From NCBI GenBank assembly GCA_949292785.1, contig CASFBK010000009.1, forward strand, positions 124,001 through 188,000: 64,000 nucleotides of DNA, given 5' to 3'. Shown one piece after another: positions 24,874 through 34,475 of this stretch; positions within the stretch are counted from its first letter, which is position 1; the number at the start of each line of letters is the position of its first letter. The notes beneath the pieces were generated by a model. That model worked only from the letters and a program-made list of their open reading frames with translations, was not told the DNA's origin and ran no database searches. The position numbers were made by a program, and so were the translations under genes. The DNA is from an uncultured Eubacteriales bacterium. GTDB lineage: Bacteria > Bacillota > Clostridia > Lachnospirales > Lachnospiraceae.

Positions 24874-25433
24874 AGTTCGATTCCTTTTCTTGCACCGATT
24901 CCCTTATCATAGGGGTGCTTTCTTTTTTCCATGAAAGTTACATAGTCTGCCAGTTCTAACAATTCTTCTGCCGGATTGCGGCCAGTCAGCACTACTTCCA
25001 TTTCCCGTGGTTTTTCTTTCAAAAACTTTAAAAGCACTTCATGGCTTATCATATCGCTGTTATAGGCATCTAACACCTCATCCAGCACCAATAATCCTGC
25101 CTGCTTTTCTACGGCTTCTGCCAGCACTTTTTTTAAATGGGCATTATAATATTCTGCTGCTTCCTGCTTTTTCTCCGGTGTCATACGAAAGGTAAATCCA
25201 AAGCTTTTTTCGCATCGCAAAAGGCAGATATTCTCTATCTGCTCTAAGATTACAAGTTCACCGGAATCATTCCGCTTCAAAAACTGGGTAAATACTACCT
25301 TTCCTCCGGTTCCTGCAAAACGGACACTTAAGCCCGTTGCTGCTGTCGTTTTCCCTTTGCCGTCTCCTTCATAGATGTGAATCATTCCTGTGTTTCTGTC
25401 TGTATTGGTATTTTTATCTGAATTAATACTCAT
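24870..25433 (-). CDS. cobO: Cob(I)yrinic acid a,c-diamide adenosyltransferase (CobO/BtuR/CobA type)
   Basis: About 187 residues. It transfers the adenosyl group from ATP to cobalt(I) corrinoids. The P-loop GDGKGKTTAATGL, FTQFLK, LLVLDEVLDA and VVLTGRNP are intact. The ATG at 25433 is chosen over an upstream TTG; it overlaps the end of the Dabb gene, and only a weak AGGGCG site is visible. A start at the later MIHIYEGDG is also possible. The name avoids confusion with the uroporphyrinogen methyltransferase. Confidence 0.94.
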   Translation of the reverse strand: MSINSDKNTNTDRNTGMIHIYEGDGKGKTTAATGLSVRFAGTGGKVVFTQFLKRNDSGELVILEQIENICLLRCEKSFGFTFRMTPEKKQEAAEYYNAHLKKVLAEAVEKQAGLLVLDEVLDAYNSDMISHEVLLKFLKEKPREMEVVLTGRNPAEELLELADYVTFMEKRKHPYDKGIGARKGIEL

Positions 25434-25728
25434 AATCAATACACGCCCTGCTTTCTCTTACAGGTGTAATATATGCACCAAAGTTCTTATGAACCGGATG
25501 CACCTGGTATTCATTCAATCCCGCAATGTCATTAAAATCACATACTAACGCAAGCTCATAATTGCTCTCTGGCGCTTCCGGCGAATTGGTTCTTGCCTCA
25601 AAATGTACCAGTGACGGAATCTCCTGCTCAAAATTCTTTAGAAGCTCCAATGCTCCGTCTAAGTTTTCTTTTGCTGTTTTTCCGTTTGCCTCTTCCTTTA
25701 ATTTAAACATTACAATATGCTTTATCAT
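25423..25728 (-). CDS. Dabb-family (stress-responsive alpha/beta barrel) protein
   Basis: 101 residues, a ferredoxin-like dimeric barrel: MIKHIVMFKLKEEA at the start, LVHFEARTN, YELALVCDFNDIAGLNEYQVHPVHKNF and a C-terminal ACIDYEY. Members bind or transform small hydrophobic or aromatic ligands; no role in cobalamin synthesis is established. It is embedded between cbiP and cobO with overlapping or near-overlapping ends, and has a strong AGGAGGTAG site. Confidence 0.88.
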   Translation of the reverse strand: MIKHIVMFKLKEEANGKTAKENLDGALELLKNFEQEIPSLVHFEARTNSPEAPESNYELALVCDFNDIAGLNEYQVHPVHKNFGAYITPVRESRACIDYEY

Positions 25729-25755
25729 AATTTCTACCTCCTGATAGTCTTAATA

Positions 25756-27264
25756 CTATTTTATTCCTTCTTTTAGAATCTCATATATTGCTTTCATATT
25801 CAAGTGTTTTCGCAAGGTATCTGCCAACAAATCATACTGCGCTTCCTTATAGGCATGACGCTCCATTTCACAAACCTCTTCCAGATGGATTCCTTTCTTT
25901 TCCGCCAGAATTCGTACCAGTTCTGCCCCGATTCCGTCTTCGTCAAAAACGCCGTGGACATAGGTTCCATATACATTTTCCAGATATGCTCCATCTGACT
26001 TTTCCGGCTTTCCTTCTTCTGAAATGATGGAGAAATGTTCTACTTTTCCACTTCCTGTGGTAATGCCCATATGAATCTCGTAGCCTTCTAACTTTCTGCC
26101 GGAAAGTCCCTGCAGCACGCCCGACAGCTCCTGTATCGTTCCTGATACTCTGGTTCTGGTCTTTTCTCCGGTAAATACAGTGCGTATCGGCAAAAGTCCC
26201 ATTCCCCGGATATTTCCGCCTTCCTCTATGCCCTCCGGGTCTTCTAAGGCTTCGCCTAACATCTGATAACCGCCACAAATTCCAAAGATGACGGTTCCCT
26301 TTTGCTGTTCCTTTAACATTGCGGCTTCCAATCCGTTTTCCCGCATCCACTTCAAATCTGCCATGGTGTTTTTTGTTCCCGGAAGCAGAATCATGTCCGG
26401 CGTTCCCAGCTTTTCTACTTTATCGACATATCGCAGGTTTACCTCTTCCATTCCTTCTAATACTGCAAAATCTGTAAAATTAGAAATTCTCGGAAAACGT
26501 ATCACTGCAATATCCACCACGCCCTGAGTATTTTTATGCGAAAAACGTTCACTGAGGCTGTCCTCATCTTCAATATCTACCTTCATGTATGGCGTCACTC
26601 CCACCACAGGAATCCCGGTCATGTTTTCTAACATTTCTACGCCCGGGTCCAGAATGGTCTTATCACCGCGAAATTTATTAATGATAGTACCTTTTATCAT
26701 TTTTTTCTCATCTTCTTCTAAGAGCATGATAGTCCCGACTAACTGTGCAAAAACACCGCCCCGGTCAATATCTCCTGCCAATAATACCGGAGCATTTACC
26801 ATTTTTGCCAGTCCCATATTAACAATATCGTCCTGTTTTAAATTGATTTCCGCCGGGGAGCCTGCCCCTTCAATCACGATTATATCGTACTCTTTGTCCA
26901 GTTTTTCATATGCCTTTCGGATATCCGGTATCAGTTGTTTTTTGTAGGCAAAATATTCCCGGGCACTCATATTTTTTACCACTTCACCGTTTACAATGAC
27001 CTGAGAACCAATATCGTTTGTGGGCTTTAATAAAATGGGGTTCATAGAAACAGACGGCTCTACTCCTGCCGCCTCTGCCTGCGTCACCTGGGCACGTCCC
27101 ATTTCCAGCCCCTCTTTTGTAATATAGGAATTCAGCGCCATGTTCTGTGATTTAAAGGGCGCCACTCTATAGCCATCCTGCTTAAAAATCCGGCACAAGC
27201 CTGCTGCAAGAAGACTTTTCCCTGCATTAGACATGGTGCCCTGTATCATGATTGGTTTTGCCAT
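25756..27264 (-). CDS. cbiP: Cobyric acid synthase (glutamine-hydrolysing)
   Basis: About 502 residues. It amidates adenosyl-cobyrinate a,c-diamide at b, d, e and g. The N-terminal synthetase has [22 protein letters not shown] and the conserved [10 protein letters not shown]. The C-terminal class I glutaminase has [10 protein letters not shown] (Cys) and YVHGVFD (His). The start at 27264 has GAGGAG seven bases before it; a frame to 27279 runs into the upstream gene. Confidence 0.97.
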   Translation of the reverse strand: MAKPIMIQGTMSNAGKSLLAAGLCRIFKQDGYRVAPFKSQNMALNSYITKEGLEMGRAQVTQAEAAGVEPSVSMNPILLKPTNDIGSQVIVNGEVVKNMSAREYFAYKKQLIPDIRKAYEKLDKEYDIIVIEGAGSPAEINLKQDDIVNMGLAKMVNAPVLLAGDIDRGGVFAQLVGTIMLLEEDEKKMIKGTIINKFRGDKTILDPGVEMLENMTGIPVVGVTPYMKVDIEDEDSLSERFSHKNTQGVVDIAVIRFPRISNFTDFAVLEGMEEVNLRYVDKVEKLGTPDMILLPGTKNTMADLKWMRENGLEAAMLKEQQKGTVIFGICGGYQMLGEALEDPEGIEEGGNIRGMGLLPIRTVFTGEKTRTRVSGTIQELSGVLQGLSGRKLEGYEIHMGITTGSGKVEHFSIISEEGKPEKSDGAYLENVYGTYVHGVFDEDGIGAELVRILAEKKGIHLEEVCEMERHAYKEAQYDLLADTLRKHLNMKAIYEILKEGIK

Positions 27265-27268
27265 GTAT

Positions 27269-27886
27269 TCACTCCTCAAAAAACGTGTCTTCTACCATCT
27301 TGCCTTTAAAATAATATTTTCTGTCATGCTCGCTTACTTCCCGAAGTACTTTGCAGGGATTTCCAACTGCAATCACATTTGACGGGAGGTCTTTTGTTAC
27401 AACGCTTCCGGCGCCCACCACTACGTTATCGCCAATGGTAATTCCCGGCAGCACAATTACTCCTGCCCCAAGCCAGCAATTTTTCCCGATATGAATCGGC
27501 GCATTGTACTGGTAGCCTTTTTGCCGCAGCTCTGCATTAATGGGATGCCCGGCAGTTGCTATGGTGACATTCGGGCCAATCATCGTATAATCTCCCACAT
27601 GAATATGGGTATCATCCACCATGGTAAGATTAAAATTCGCATAAATGTGGGCGCCAAAGTGAACGTGTTTTCCCCCAAAATTAGCATGAAGTGGCGGTTC
27701 AATATAACAGCCCTCTCCTATCTCGGCAAACATTTCTTTTAACAATGCTTCTCTTTTTTCAAACTCCGTAGGACGGGTCATATTAAAATCATATAATCTG
27801 TCCAGATAACCGGTCTGCTCCTTCATCAATGCTTCGTCTCCCGGGTTATACAGCATCGTACTGTGCATTCTTTCTTTGATATCCAT
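27269..27886 (-). CDS. Maltose/galactoside O-acetyltransferase-like hexapeptide enzyme
   Basis: 205 residues. An N-terminal Mac domain ([29 protein letters not shown]) is followed by left-handed beta-helix hexapeptide repeats ending in [25 protein letters not shown]. Catalytic-type His lies in TAGHPI. It acetylates sugars such as maltose or galactosides. It is 4 bp upstream of cbiP in the same transcript; a link to corrinoids is not evident. Confidence 0.9.
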   Translation of the reverse strand: MDIKERMHSTMLYNPGDEALMKEQTGYLDRLYDFNMTRPTEFEKREALLKEMFAEIGEGCYIEPPLHANFGGKHVHFGAHIYANFNLTMVDDTHIHVGDYTMIGPNVTIATAGHPINAELRQKGYQYNAPIHIGKNCWLGAGVIVLPGITIGDNVVVGAGSVVTKDLPSNVIAVGNPCKVLREVSEHDRKYYFKGKMVEDTFFEE

Positions 27887-28224
27887 GCTCCTTCTCCTTT
27901 CATATTGTATATGTCCGGCTCATTTGTTTCCTATGAGTTTCATGATACAATTCTTATAAAGCTTCCTGTAACACGGCACTTGCTCATGCTCCATAAGAAT
28001 AAAAAGATTTCTTATCATTAATTTTTTCCAAAATTTTAAATGCCTCATCCTTACCCTTCCTTTCATTATATACCTTTCCATACTTCTGGTACAGTTAAAA
28101 TTACTCCTTTTTCTATTTTCCTATATCTGTTTCTATGTTATAATAATAGTATCTAAAACTCTTATTTTCTATCAATATTGTTGAGGAAAATTATAAAAAT
28201 CGTATTTTTATGGAGATGATTTGA
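27887..28224. promoter_or_regulatory. Divergent intergenic region of the acetyltransferase-cbiP operon and the AraC gene
   Basis: AT-rich spacer of 338 bp. On the plus strand TATAAT at 28139-28144 is a likely -10 of the AraC gene, with only a weak TTTTCC -35, and GGAG precedes its ATG. ATTCTTAT (27950-27957) and ATAAGAAT (27993-28000) are inverted copies around a 35-base loop. No cobalamin riboswitch core (GCCACTG box or GGTG...AATCC) is visible on either strand. Confidence 0.45.
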
Positions 28225-29129
28225 ATGATGCTAGATATTGAAGTCATGCAGGACGATTCTGAAATTATACATTATGACACCATTGGAATTCCACTTTATA
28301 TCAGAAATAGTAATTTATCCAATTATCCTGATAAATGTGCACTTCCCCACTGGCATGAAGATATTGAATTTATTCGCGTTGTAAAGGGTACTATGAACTA
28401 CCGTATCAATAGAAAAAAAGTCCTTCTTAAGGAAAATGACTGCCTTATGGTAAATGCAAGGCAGATGCACTTCGGCTATTCTTTCCAACAGCAGGACTGC
28501 AACTTTACCTGTGTTTTATTTCATCCCGAACTGCTTTCGGGCAATTCCATAATCTACCAAAAATATTTGCATCCAGTTCTGGAAAACAGTGATCTGGAAT
28601 TTCTTCACTTGGACTCTGAGAGCCCTTTTTGCATAGAGCTTGCTGCCTCTCTGGACCATATCTCTGCCTTAAAAAATGCCGGAACCCCTGCCTATGAATT
28701 AAAAGTAACAAGTATTCTTGGTTCTATCTGGTACCGACTGTTGCAGCACTTTGAACTACTGTCTGCTCCCACCTCCGAGGTTGATTCTTCTGAACTGAAT
28801 GTGCAAAAAAAGATGGTAACCTATATTTACCATCATTATAGTGAAAAAGTATCTTTATCTGATATTGCTGCTTCGGGAAATGTATGCCGCAGCAAATGCT
28901 GTCAGATTTTTAAGCATTATTTACAGCAATCTCCCATTGATTTTATGAATCACTATCGCCTGGAGGTCAGTTGTAATCTGCTAAAAATACAACCTTGTCC
29001 ATTACTGAAGTTGCACTCACCTGTGGTTTCCTGCATCTCAGCTATTACTCAAAAATGTTCTGTCAGAATTATGGCTGCACCCCCAGCCAATACCGGACTT
29101 TGCATAACGCTTCTAACAACATTCTATAG
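28225..29129 (+). pseudogene. AraC-family transcriptional regulator with a frameshift in the DNA-binding domain
   Basis: The N-terminal ~170 residues form a cupin ligand domain (ALPHWHEDIEFIRVVKGTMNYRIN). The AraC helix-turn-helix region follows (VSLSDIAASGNVCRSKCCQIFKHYL, then MNHYRLEVSCNLL). At an A5 run (28983-28987) the frame changes: continuing in frame 0 gives non-homologous sequence to 29178, while the -1 frame reads NTTLSITEVALTCGFLHL, SYYSKMFCQNYGCTPSQYR and stops at 29129. One missing A restores a normal ~301-residue protein. Either a real inactivating mutation or a homopolymer sequencing error. Confidence 0.85.
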
Positions 29130-30179
29130 CACTTTTTCTGCAAGCAGAACAGCTCTCATTCCTTGTAACAACGTTTGATTTTCTGTTCTGCTTCGCACTG
29201 CAATGCGATACCATCCTTCCTCCAGCCCTCGGAAATTACTACAATCCCTGATTAAAATATGGTATTGCTCCAGCTTTTTCTCTAATCCCTTTTCCGCCTT
29301 GAAAAAAATAAAGTTCGCGGCATGTCCATATATTTCCACCGGAAGCTGTTTTAATTCTTCCAGTAAATATCCCTTTTCTTCTGCTACCGCCTCTCTGGTA
29401 CGCTCCATAAATCCGAGTTCTTTAGCGGCTGCCATTCCAGCCTCCTGTGCAATTACCGACACGTTCCACGGCTGTGTTACCTGCTTCATTTTTTCCAACA
29501 GACTCTTATCGGAAGACAGACCATATCCAAGACGTATCCCGGGGATTGCAAACATCTTTGTGAAAGCTTTCACAAGAAAAAGACACTTATATTTTTCCAA
29601 AAAGGGCTTCATGGTCACGTCTTCTGCCTCCGACACAAAGTCCAGAAAACATTCATCCACCACCAGTCTTGCCCCGGCTTTTTCGCATTTTTGCAGTAAA
29701 CGAAGCAGATATTCACGTTCCTTTAAAAGCCCTGTAGGGTTGTTTGGATTACAAAAAAACACCATATCAATATCATCCATAACTTTATCCAGAAAGCTCT
29801 CTTCCGATACTATCTCTGATGTTTTCTCTTTCAAAGTATTTACAACTTCCACCTGGCAGTCCACACTCAAAAGTGACTGCTCGTATTCCTGAAAGGTCGG
29901 TGCCGGAATCAACGCTTTTTTGGGTTTTTCTGCTAAAACCAATGAAAATATCACATCTGCCGCGCCGTTTCCGCAAATAACCTGTTCCGGCGTTACATGC
30001 TCCATTTCCGCAACCGTCTGACATAGTCTTACACTGCCCGGCTGTGGATAATGGGTTATCTCCTGCAATGCACTTTGGGTGGCTTTTTTCACAGCTTCCG
30101 GTACTCCCAGAAAATTAATATTCGCTGAAAAATCTATGAAATTTGGATGACTGTAAATATCTCCGCCGTGCTTATGCAT
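29124..30179 (-). CDS. cobD: L-threonine-O-3-phosphate decarboxylase (CobD type aminotransferase fold)
   Basis: 351 residues, PLP fold type I related to histidinol-phosphate aminotransferase. It has HKHGGDIYSHPNFIDFSANINFLG at the N-terminus, NPNNPTGLL and the PLP lysine in VKAFTKMFAIPGIRLGYG. It makes (R)-1-amino-2-propanol phosphate for the nucleotide loop. HisC is the alternative, but the N-terminus and neighbours favour CobD. It starts a stretch of late cobalamin genes and has GGAAAGGAAAGC before the ATG. It converges with the AraC gene. Confidence 0.92.
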   Translation of the reverse strand: MHKHGGDIYSHPNFIDFSANINFLGVPEAVKKATQSALQEITHYPQPGSVRLCQTVAEMEHVTPEQVICGNGAADVIFSLVLAEKPKKALIPAPTFQEYEQSLLSVDCQVEVVNTLKEKTSEIVSEESFLDKVMDDIDMVFFCNPNNPTGLLKEREYLLRLLQKCEKAGARLVVDECFLDFVSEAEDVTMKPFLEKYKCLFLVKAFTKMFAIPGIRLGYGLSSDKSLLEKMKQVTQPWNVSVIAQEAGMAAAKELGFMERTREAVAEEKGYLLEELKQLPVEIYGHAANFIFFKAEKGLEKKLEQYHILIRDCSNFRGLEEGWYRIAVRSRTENQTLLQGMRAVLLAEKVL

Positions 30180-30193
30180 GATGCTTTCCTTTC

Positions 30194-30466
30194 CTATAAC
30201 AAATCGAGTAAGTCCACTAAATATTTTCGCAGTGTTTTAGAAGTAACACAGGTTCCAATCACTCCTGCGATTGCTACCGGAATTCCTATCCACGCCAGGA
30301 CCGGCATATCCTCTACAAAATAAATACACGCAGAAATCATTAACACGCCAATAACTGCAATACCGAAAAATACTTTTCCCGCTATTTCCTTCATACAGCG
30401 CTTCTCCTCCTTATACAGTTTGCAAAAGACTTCGCTGGTAACCTTCTGATATTTCTTATCTCCCAT
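30194..30466 (-). CDS. Small two-helix membrane protein, unknown
   Basis: 90 residues. A basic N-terminus (YKEEKRCMKEIAGK) is followed by hydrophobic segments at about 29-49 and 53-72, and a short charged tail. I do not recognise the family. It lies 14 bp upstream of cobD on the same strand and may be co-transcribed with it. Confidence 0.6.
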   Translation of the reverse strand: MGDKKYQKVTSEVFCKLYKEEKRCMKEIAGKVFFGIAVIGVLMISACIYFVEDMPVLAWIGIPVAIAGVIGTCVTSKTLRKYLVDLLDLL

Positions 30467-30571
30467 TATACATTAAGTACAAAGACGGAGCAAGAATGGA
30501 TATGAATACTTGTGATTTTATGGACAATAAAAAAGATTTTTGTTACAATCACCTCAAAGAGAAATTGGAAT

Positions 30572-31102
30572 TTATCTTCGTGTATAGATTAAATCTGTCA
30601 TGCCATTATATGACTGTGTATTAAGTAATCTTAACTTAATCTCATGTTTTGCATTTTCAAAAAGCCGAATACCTGAACCCAAAATTGTGGGAATGACTGT
30701 AATGTAATAGTAATCAATCAAATCTTCCCTCACCAACTGCTGAATAAGATTTGCACCGCCGCATATCCAGACATCTTTTCCGATTTCTTCTCGTAGTTTC
30801 TTTACCAATTCAACAGGACTTTCATCAGTAAAACGGATTTTATCAGAAGATGCATGTTTGTTGTGTGTCACGACATAAGTTGTAAAATCATCATAAACCC
30901 ATTCGTTGGGGGAAAGTTCAGTGATAATTTGATAATATGTATTCCACCCCATCAAAACAGTATCAATGTCTTTCACAAAGTCGGAATATGTGTCGATATT
31001 CTCATCATCATTACCCTGTCCGACTAGCCAATCAACACCGCCCTTCCTATCCGCAATATATCCATCAAGGCTCATCGCAATAAACAAACTAATTTTTCTC
31101 AT
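30572..31102 (-). CDS. Dihydrofolate reductase-family protein (RibD C-terminal type)
   Basis: 176 residues. It has RKISLFIAMSLDGYIADRKGGVDWL, DTVLMGWNTYYQI, VVTHN and the NADP loop DVWICGGANLIQQL, then ILGSGIRLF. Such proteins reduce pterin or riboflavin-type precursors with NADPH, or have no known substrate. Its codons are AT-richer than in the cobalamin neighbours and it breaks the cobalamin run, so it may be an insertion. Start ATG with a GGAGGGA site. Confidence 0.88.
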   Translation of the reverse strand: MRKISLFIAMSLDGYIADRKGGVDWLVGQGNDDENIDTYSDFVKDIDTVLMGWNTYYQIITELSPNEWVYDDFTTYVVTHNKHASSDKIRFTDESPVELVKKLREEIGKDVWICGGANLIQQLVREDLIDYYYITVIPTILGSGIRLFENAKHEIKLRLLNTQSYNGMTDLIYTRR

Positions 31103-31165
31103 GTTTGTATCCCTCCAAATTCCGATTTATCAGAGAAATAATAAATCCAGACTACCATACAACAC

Positions 31166-32146
31166 CTATATTTGCAAATACACAATAATTCCCCGAATTC
31201 CTAATAGCGCCACCGCCGTCAATATTGCCGTAACATACATCAGTCGGTTGCTTCTTTCAATATCTGCAAGCTCCACCGGGCGTTTCGCATCCCCTATGGT
31301 CGGCTTTTCATGCTTCACTCCAAAATACCAGGCATCTCCTGCAAGCTGTACCCCTAAGGCTCCCGCCATCACAGACTCTGTCTGGGCAGAGTTTGGACTG
31401 GCATGACAGTAACGGTCTCTTTTGAAAATCCGAAAGGCTCCCTTTCCGTCCATGCCGCAAAGAAAGGCAGATAATATCATCATAAAGGCACTGACCCTTG
31501 CCGGAATAAAGTTCACCACATCATCCAGCTTTGCCGCCGCAGTCCCAAGATACCGATACTTCTCATTCTTATAGCCAATCATGGAGTCCATAGTATTAAT
31601 GGCTTTATAGAAAAATCCTCCCAGTCCCCCGAATATCCCCATAAAAAGCAAAGGCGCAATGACGCCGTCCGAGGTATTTTCCGCCACCGTCTCTACTGCC
31701 GCCTTTATCACTCCTGTTTCGTCCAAACGCTTCGTATCCCGTCCCACAATCATGGACACTGCCTTTCTTCCTGCTTCTAAGCCCTCCTGTTCCAGGGCAG
31801 ATGCCACCTTCATGCTCTCTGTCTTTAAGGACTTTGCGGCAAGCATAGCGTAGCACATCACTGCTTCCAGAATCATTCCTGCCACAGGATGAAGCCGATA
31901 AGCCCCATATAACAAAACTGCCGGAATTCCCACAGATATGAAAATCACAATTACCGCCAGTATCCCGCCAGCAATACGTTCCCCTGTTTTTGTCTTTGGA
32001 AATATGCTTCTAAAAGCTGTCTCTGTCTTTGTAATTATTTTTCCGATTCCCATCACCGGATGCCACCAGCCATGAGGGTCTCCCAAAATAAAATCCAGGA
32101 TAATTCCCAACAGCAGGGCTATCGTAGAGCAGGTAAATAGATTCAT
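31166..32146 (-). CDS. cbiB: Adenosylcobinamide-phosphate synthase
   Basis: 326-residue integral membrane protein. It attaches aminopropanol phosphate to adenosylcobyric acid. Typical segments are ILDFILGDPHGWWHPVMGIGKII, VAENTSDGVIAPLLF and RYCHASPNSAQTESVMAGALGVQLAG. The start has GAAAGGAATG before the ATG. The product of cobD, next in the cluster, is its co-substrate. Confidence 0.96.
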   Translation of the reverse strand: MNLFTCSTIALLLGIILDFILGDPHGWWHPVMGIGKIITKTETAFRSIFPKTKTGERIAGGILAVIVIFISVGIPAVLLYGAYRLHPVAGMILEAVMCYAMLAAKSLKTESMKVASALEQEGLEAGRKAVSMIVGRDTKRLDETGVIKAAVETVAENTSDGVIAPLLFMGIFGGLGGFFYKAINTMDSMIGYKNEKYRYLGTAAAKLDDVVNFIPARVSAFMMILSAFLCGMDGKGAFRIFKRDRYCHASPNSAQTESVMAGALGVQLAGDAWYFGVKHEKPTIGDAKRPVELADIERSNRLMYVTAILTAVALLGIRGIIVYLQI

Positions 32147-32237
32147 GATACATTCCTTTCTTCCTGTCTTTTTACACTATTTTGACACTATCAATTACAG
32201 CCTGTCTTTCTCCCAGACTTCTCATGCCTGACGGAAA

Positions 32238-34436
32238 CTATGGCGCCAGTTTTACATTGTCAATCGCCACTTTCCCCTCTTCCTGCGGAAATTGCAGGGT
32301 AATCTTTTTAAGCTTCGTTACATCTACGCCCACAAAGTCTGTAAACGGTACGGAAACGGTCTGAAACTGATGCTTATATTCCACCCCGCCGAACATATAT
32401 TGCAGTTTTTCCAACCGGACGGGAAACGCCGGATAAAGGGCAGCATAATCTCCTGCCTGCACCCTTGCGCTGTTCCCTTCCGTGTCTGTCAGAATAATCT
32501 CTGCCTCCAAAAGCTCTGCTTCTTCCTCTTCAAACTCTTCCTGCATATCCATAATGTCAAACCGCAGGCTGCCCGCATTTCCTACTTCTGACTCCAAAGA
32601 AAAGGTAATCTGCGCCTCATCTTTTGACTCCCATTTTAAAATCACCGCATAATTTTCACGGGATTCTCCATTAGAAAAGCTCAGTTCCTCCTCCCGCCAG
32701 CTGTCCACATTTTTTGCCCATATGGAAACGCCCGCAAGGCTTCCTGTCTCCAGTCTGACGTCCTCCTCAAAGTCACACAGGGTAAGTGCATCTGCAGTAT
32801 CGTAAGACTGGACATACAGCGTCTGAGGAAGAACGCTCTGATATTTTCCGTAATCCGTAAGCAGTTCTGTCAACTCCGAATCCGAATTTTTCAGTGTTTT
32901 ATCCAGAAATGTCCGGATAAATATTTTTGCTATGTTCTGCTGCTCCTGCTGGGATAGAAAATTTTCCACATTCAGCATCCGGTTCATAGGCTCTGAGGAA
33001 TCATATTTTCCCCAGAGGGAATTAAACTGTCCATGATTTAAGCCAGCCACATACAGGGCGGTTTTTATACCGTCCTCTTCCCCGGTAAAGGTGATGTTTT
33101 CATACTGGCTCATTCCCATAAAGGTACTGACATCCTGGTCATTGGCTCCGTGTATTACCATATAATTTACATCGGAAAGCTCTACCTCACGGTCAGAGGG
33201 CTGATACTGCCCGCACACCGGCGCAATGGCTATCAGAGACTTTATGGAAAAGTCCCAGTAAAAAGTATGGTTCCCATTGTCAGGATAGTGCGTCAATTCG
33301 TTGAACAGGCAGGCTTCTGTAATGGCTTCGCCTCCTCTGGAGTGTCCTGCCAGGGCAAGATTGTCATAATCCATCTTCTCATACAGGGGACTTTCCTCCT
33401 GACTGTTATATTTTTTCACCTGTCTCATATTTTCCAGAAGCAGTACGGCACGTCCGTCATTTTCCCCGGACAGACCGTTACAGGCATTTTCATCCACAGA
33501 AACTACCACATATCCATGGGATGCAAGATAGGTACCCAGATATTCATAACCCAGATAAGAATCCGTAATCCAGTTATGATTTCCATGAATGATAAATAAT
33601 GTGGGACAGTTATCAATTTCTTCCGGATACCATATGATTCCTGCCAAGGGAGTTTCTTTTAAGGAATACCCCTGATATTTCTCTTTCAGAAATCCTATGA
33701 TTCCTTCATTTGAGGCAAAACCACTGATATCCACGGTATCCGACGCAAGGTCCTCTTCTCCTGTGGTTCCGTATGTAACGGTACTGACGGTGTAAGGTCC
33801 GTTCTCCAGCGCGGTCTGGAATTCTGCTTCTTCCTGCTTCGTCAGCGTATCCCGCTTCGTCAAAGTATCCTGCTTCGTCATATCTTCTGCGTATGCCAGT
33901 TCCAGATATTTTTCTATATAAGTATCCTCAAAGCCATCACTGAAAAGAAGTACCACGACTGCGGCTATAAAAAGTCCGGTCAGCGTTGTTGTAATAAATA
34001 TGGCTTTTGTGCGTACTTTATTGTGTATTATTCCCCAAAGACTCTTAAAAAATAATGCTGCAGCCAGACTAAGGCAGATTGCCAAAGCGATGTACTCTTC
34101 CTCTAGCAGTGATACACACAGTAAACACAGCAGAATCCAGGACAACAGCTCTGTTATGCCGTTTCGCAGCGCAAGCCTCACTATTCTTTTCAGGAGCCAT
34201 AAAACTGGTATCAGAACAAAAAAGGTAAGTATGCTTACCAGCAAAACGCCTGCCCATGCGGGACGCATAAACGTTCCCGACATCAAGCCTGTGCTGAAGC
34301 TGCATAAAAGCAGCGTTATCCAGTATAACAGTTTCCCGGTGTCCTTCCAGTTACACTCTGCAAAGTGTACAAAACGCAGAATTTTCTGACGGAAAAAAAT
34401 CTTGACTTTCTCAAACAGCTTCTTGATTTTTCTCAT
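32238..34436 (-). CDS. Membrane-anchored alpha/beta-hydrolase, multi-domain
   Basis: About 732 residues. The N-terminal third has five to six hydrophobic helices (about 25-170). A lipase/dienelactone-hydrolase-type domain follows (about 270-500) with oxyanion region TLFIIHGNHNW, nucleophile elbow GHSRGGEA and late His in GLNHGQFNS. A C-terminal beta-sandwich-like region (about 560-732) may bind ligand or wall. The catalytic part should face outside. A hexapeptide repeat (TLTKQD-like) lies after the last helix. It sits between cbiB and the CobU paralogue but has no known corrinoid role. The second ATG is chosen because AGGAG is then 7 bases away. Confidence 0.75.
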   Translation of the reverse strand: MRKIKKLFEKVKIFFRQKILRFVHFAECNWKDTGKLLYWITLLLCSFSTGLMSGTFMRPAWAGVLLVSILTFFVLIPVLWLLKRIVRLALRNGITELLSWILLCLLCVSLLEEEYIALAICLSLAAALFFKSLWGIIHNKVRTKAIFITTTLTGLFIAAVVVLLFSDGFEDTYIEKYLELAYAEDMTKQDTLTKRDTLTKQEEAEFQTALENGPYTVSTVTYGTTGEEDLASDTVDISGFASNEGIIGFLKEKYQGYSLKETPLAGIIWYPEEIDNCPTLFIIHGNHNWITDSYLGYEYLGTYLASHGYVVVSVDENACNGLSGENDGRAVLLLENMRQVKKYNSQEESPLYEKMDYDNLALAGHSRGGEAITEACLFNELTHYPDNGNHTFYWDFSIKSLIAIAPVCGQYQPSDREVELSDVNYMVIHGANDQDVSTFMGMSQYENITFTGEEDGIKTALYVAGLNHGQFNSLWGKYDSSEPMNRMLNVENFLSQQEQQNIAKIFIRTFLDKTLKNSDSELTELLTDYGKYQSVLPQTLYVQSYDTADALTLCDFEEDVRLETGSLAGVSIWAKNVDSWREEELSFSNGESRENYAVILKWESKDEAQITFSLESEVGNAGSLRFDIMDMQEEFEEEEAELLEAEIILTDTEGNSARVQAGDYAALYPAFPVRLEKLQYMFGGVEYKHQFQTVSVPFTDFVGVDVTKLKKITLQFPQEEGKVAIDNVKLAP
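33835..33880 (-). repeat. 18-bp tandem repeat in the hydrolase linker
   Basis: On the plus strand TGCTTCGTCAGCGTATCC, CGCTTCGTCAAAGTATCC and a partial third copy follow head to tail at 33835, 33853 and 33871. They encode repeats of the hexapeptide TLTKQD between the last membrane helix and the catalytic domain. Confidence 0.8.
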
Positions 34437-34475
34437 ATGCATGCTCCTAAACCATTTTTCATTCGTGTGATTCTA

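Noticed and set aside
27887-28224. Cobalamin riboswitch before the cbiP operon
   Set aside because: No GCCACTG box or B12-box-like core was found on either strand; the region is AT-rich and mostly unstructured.
28983-28988. Programmed -1 frameshift in the AraC gene
   Set aside because: The frame-0 codons CTA AAA ATA do not form an X-XXY-YYZ slippery heptamer and no downstream stimulatory structure is evident; a base loss in the A run is simpler.
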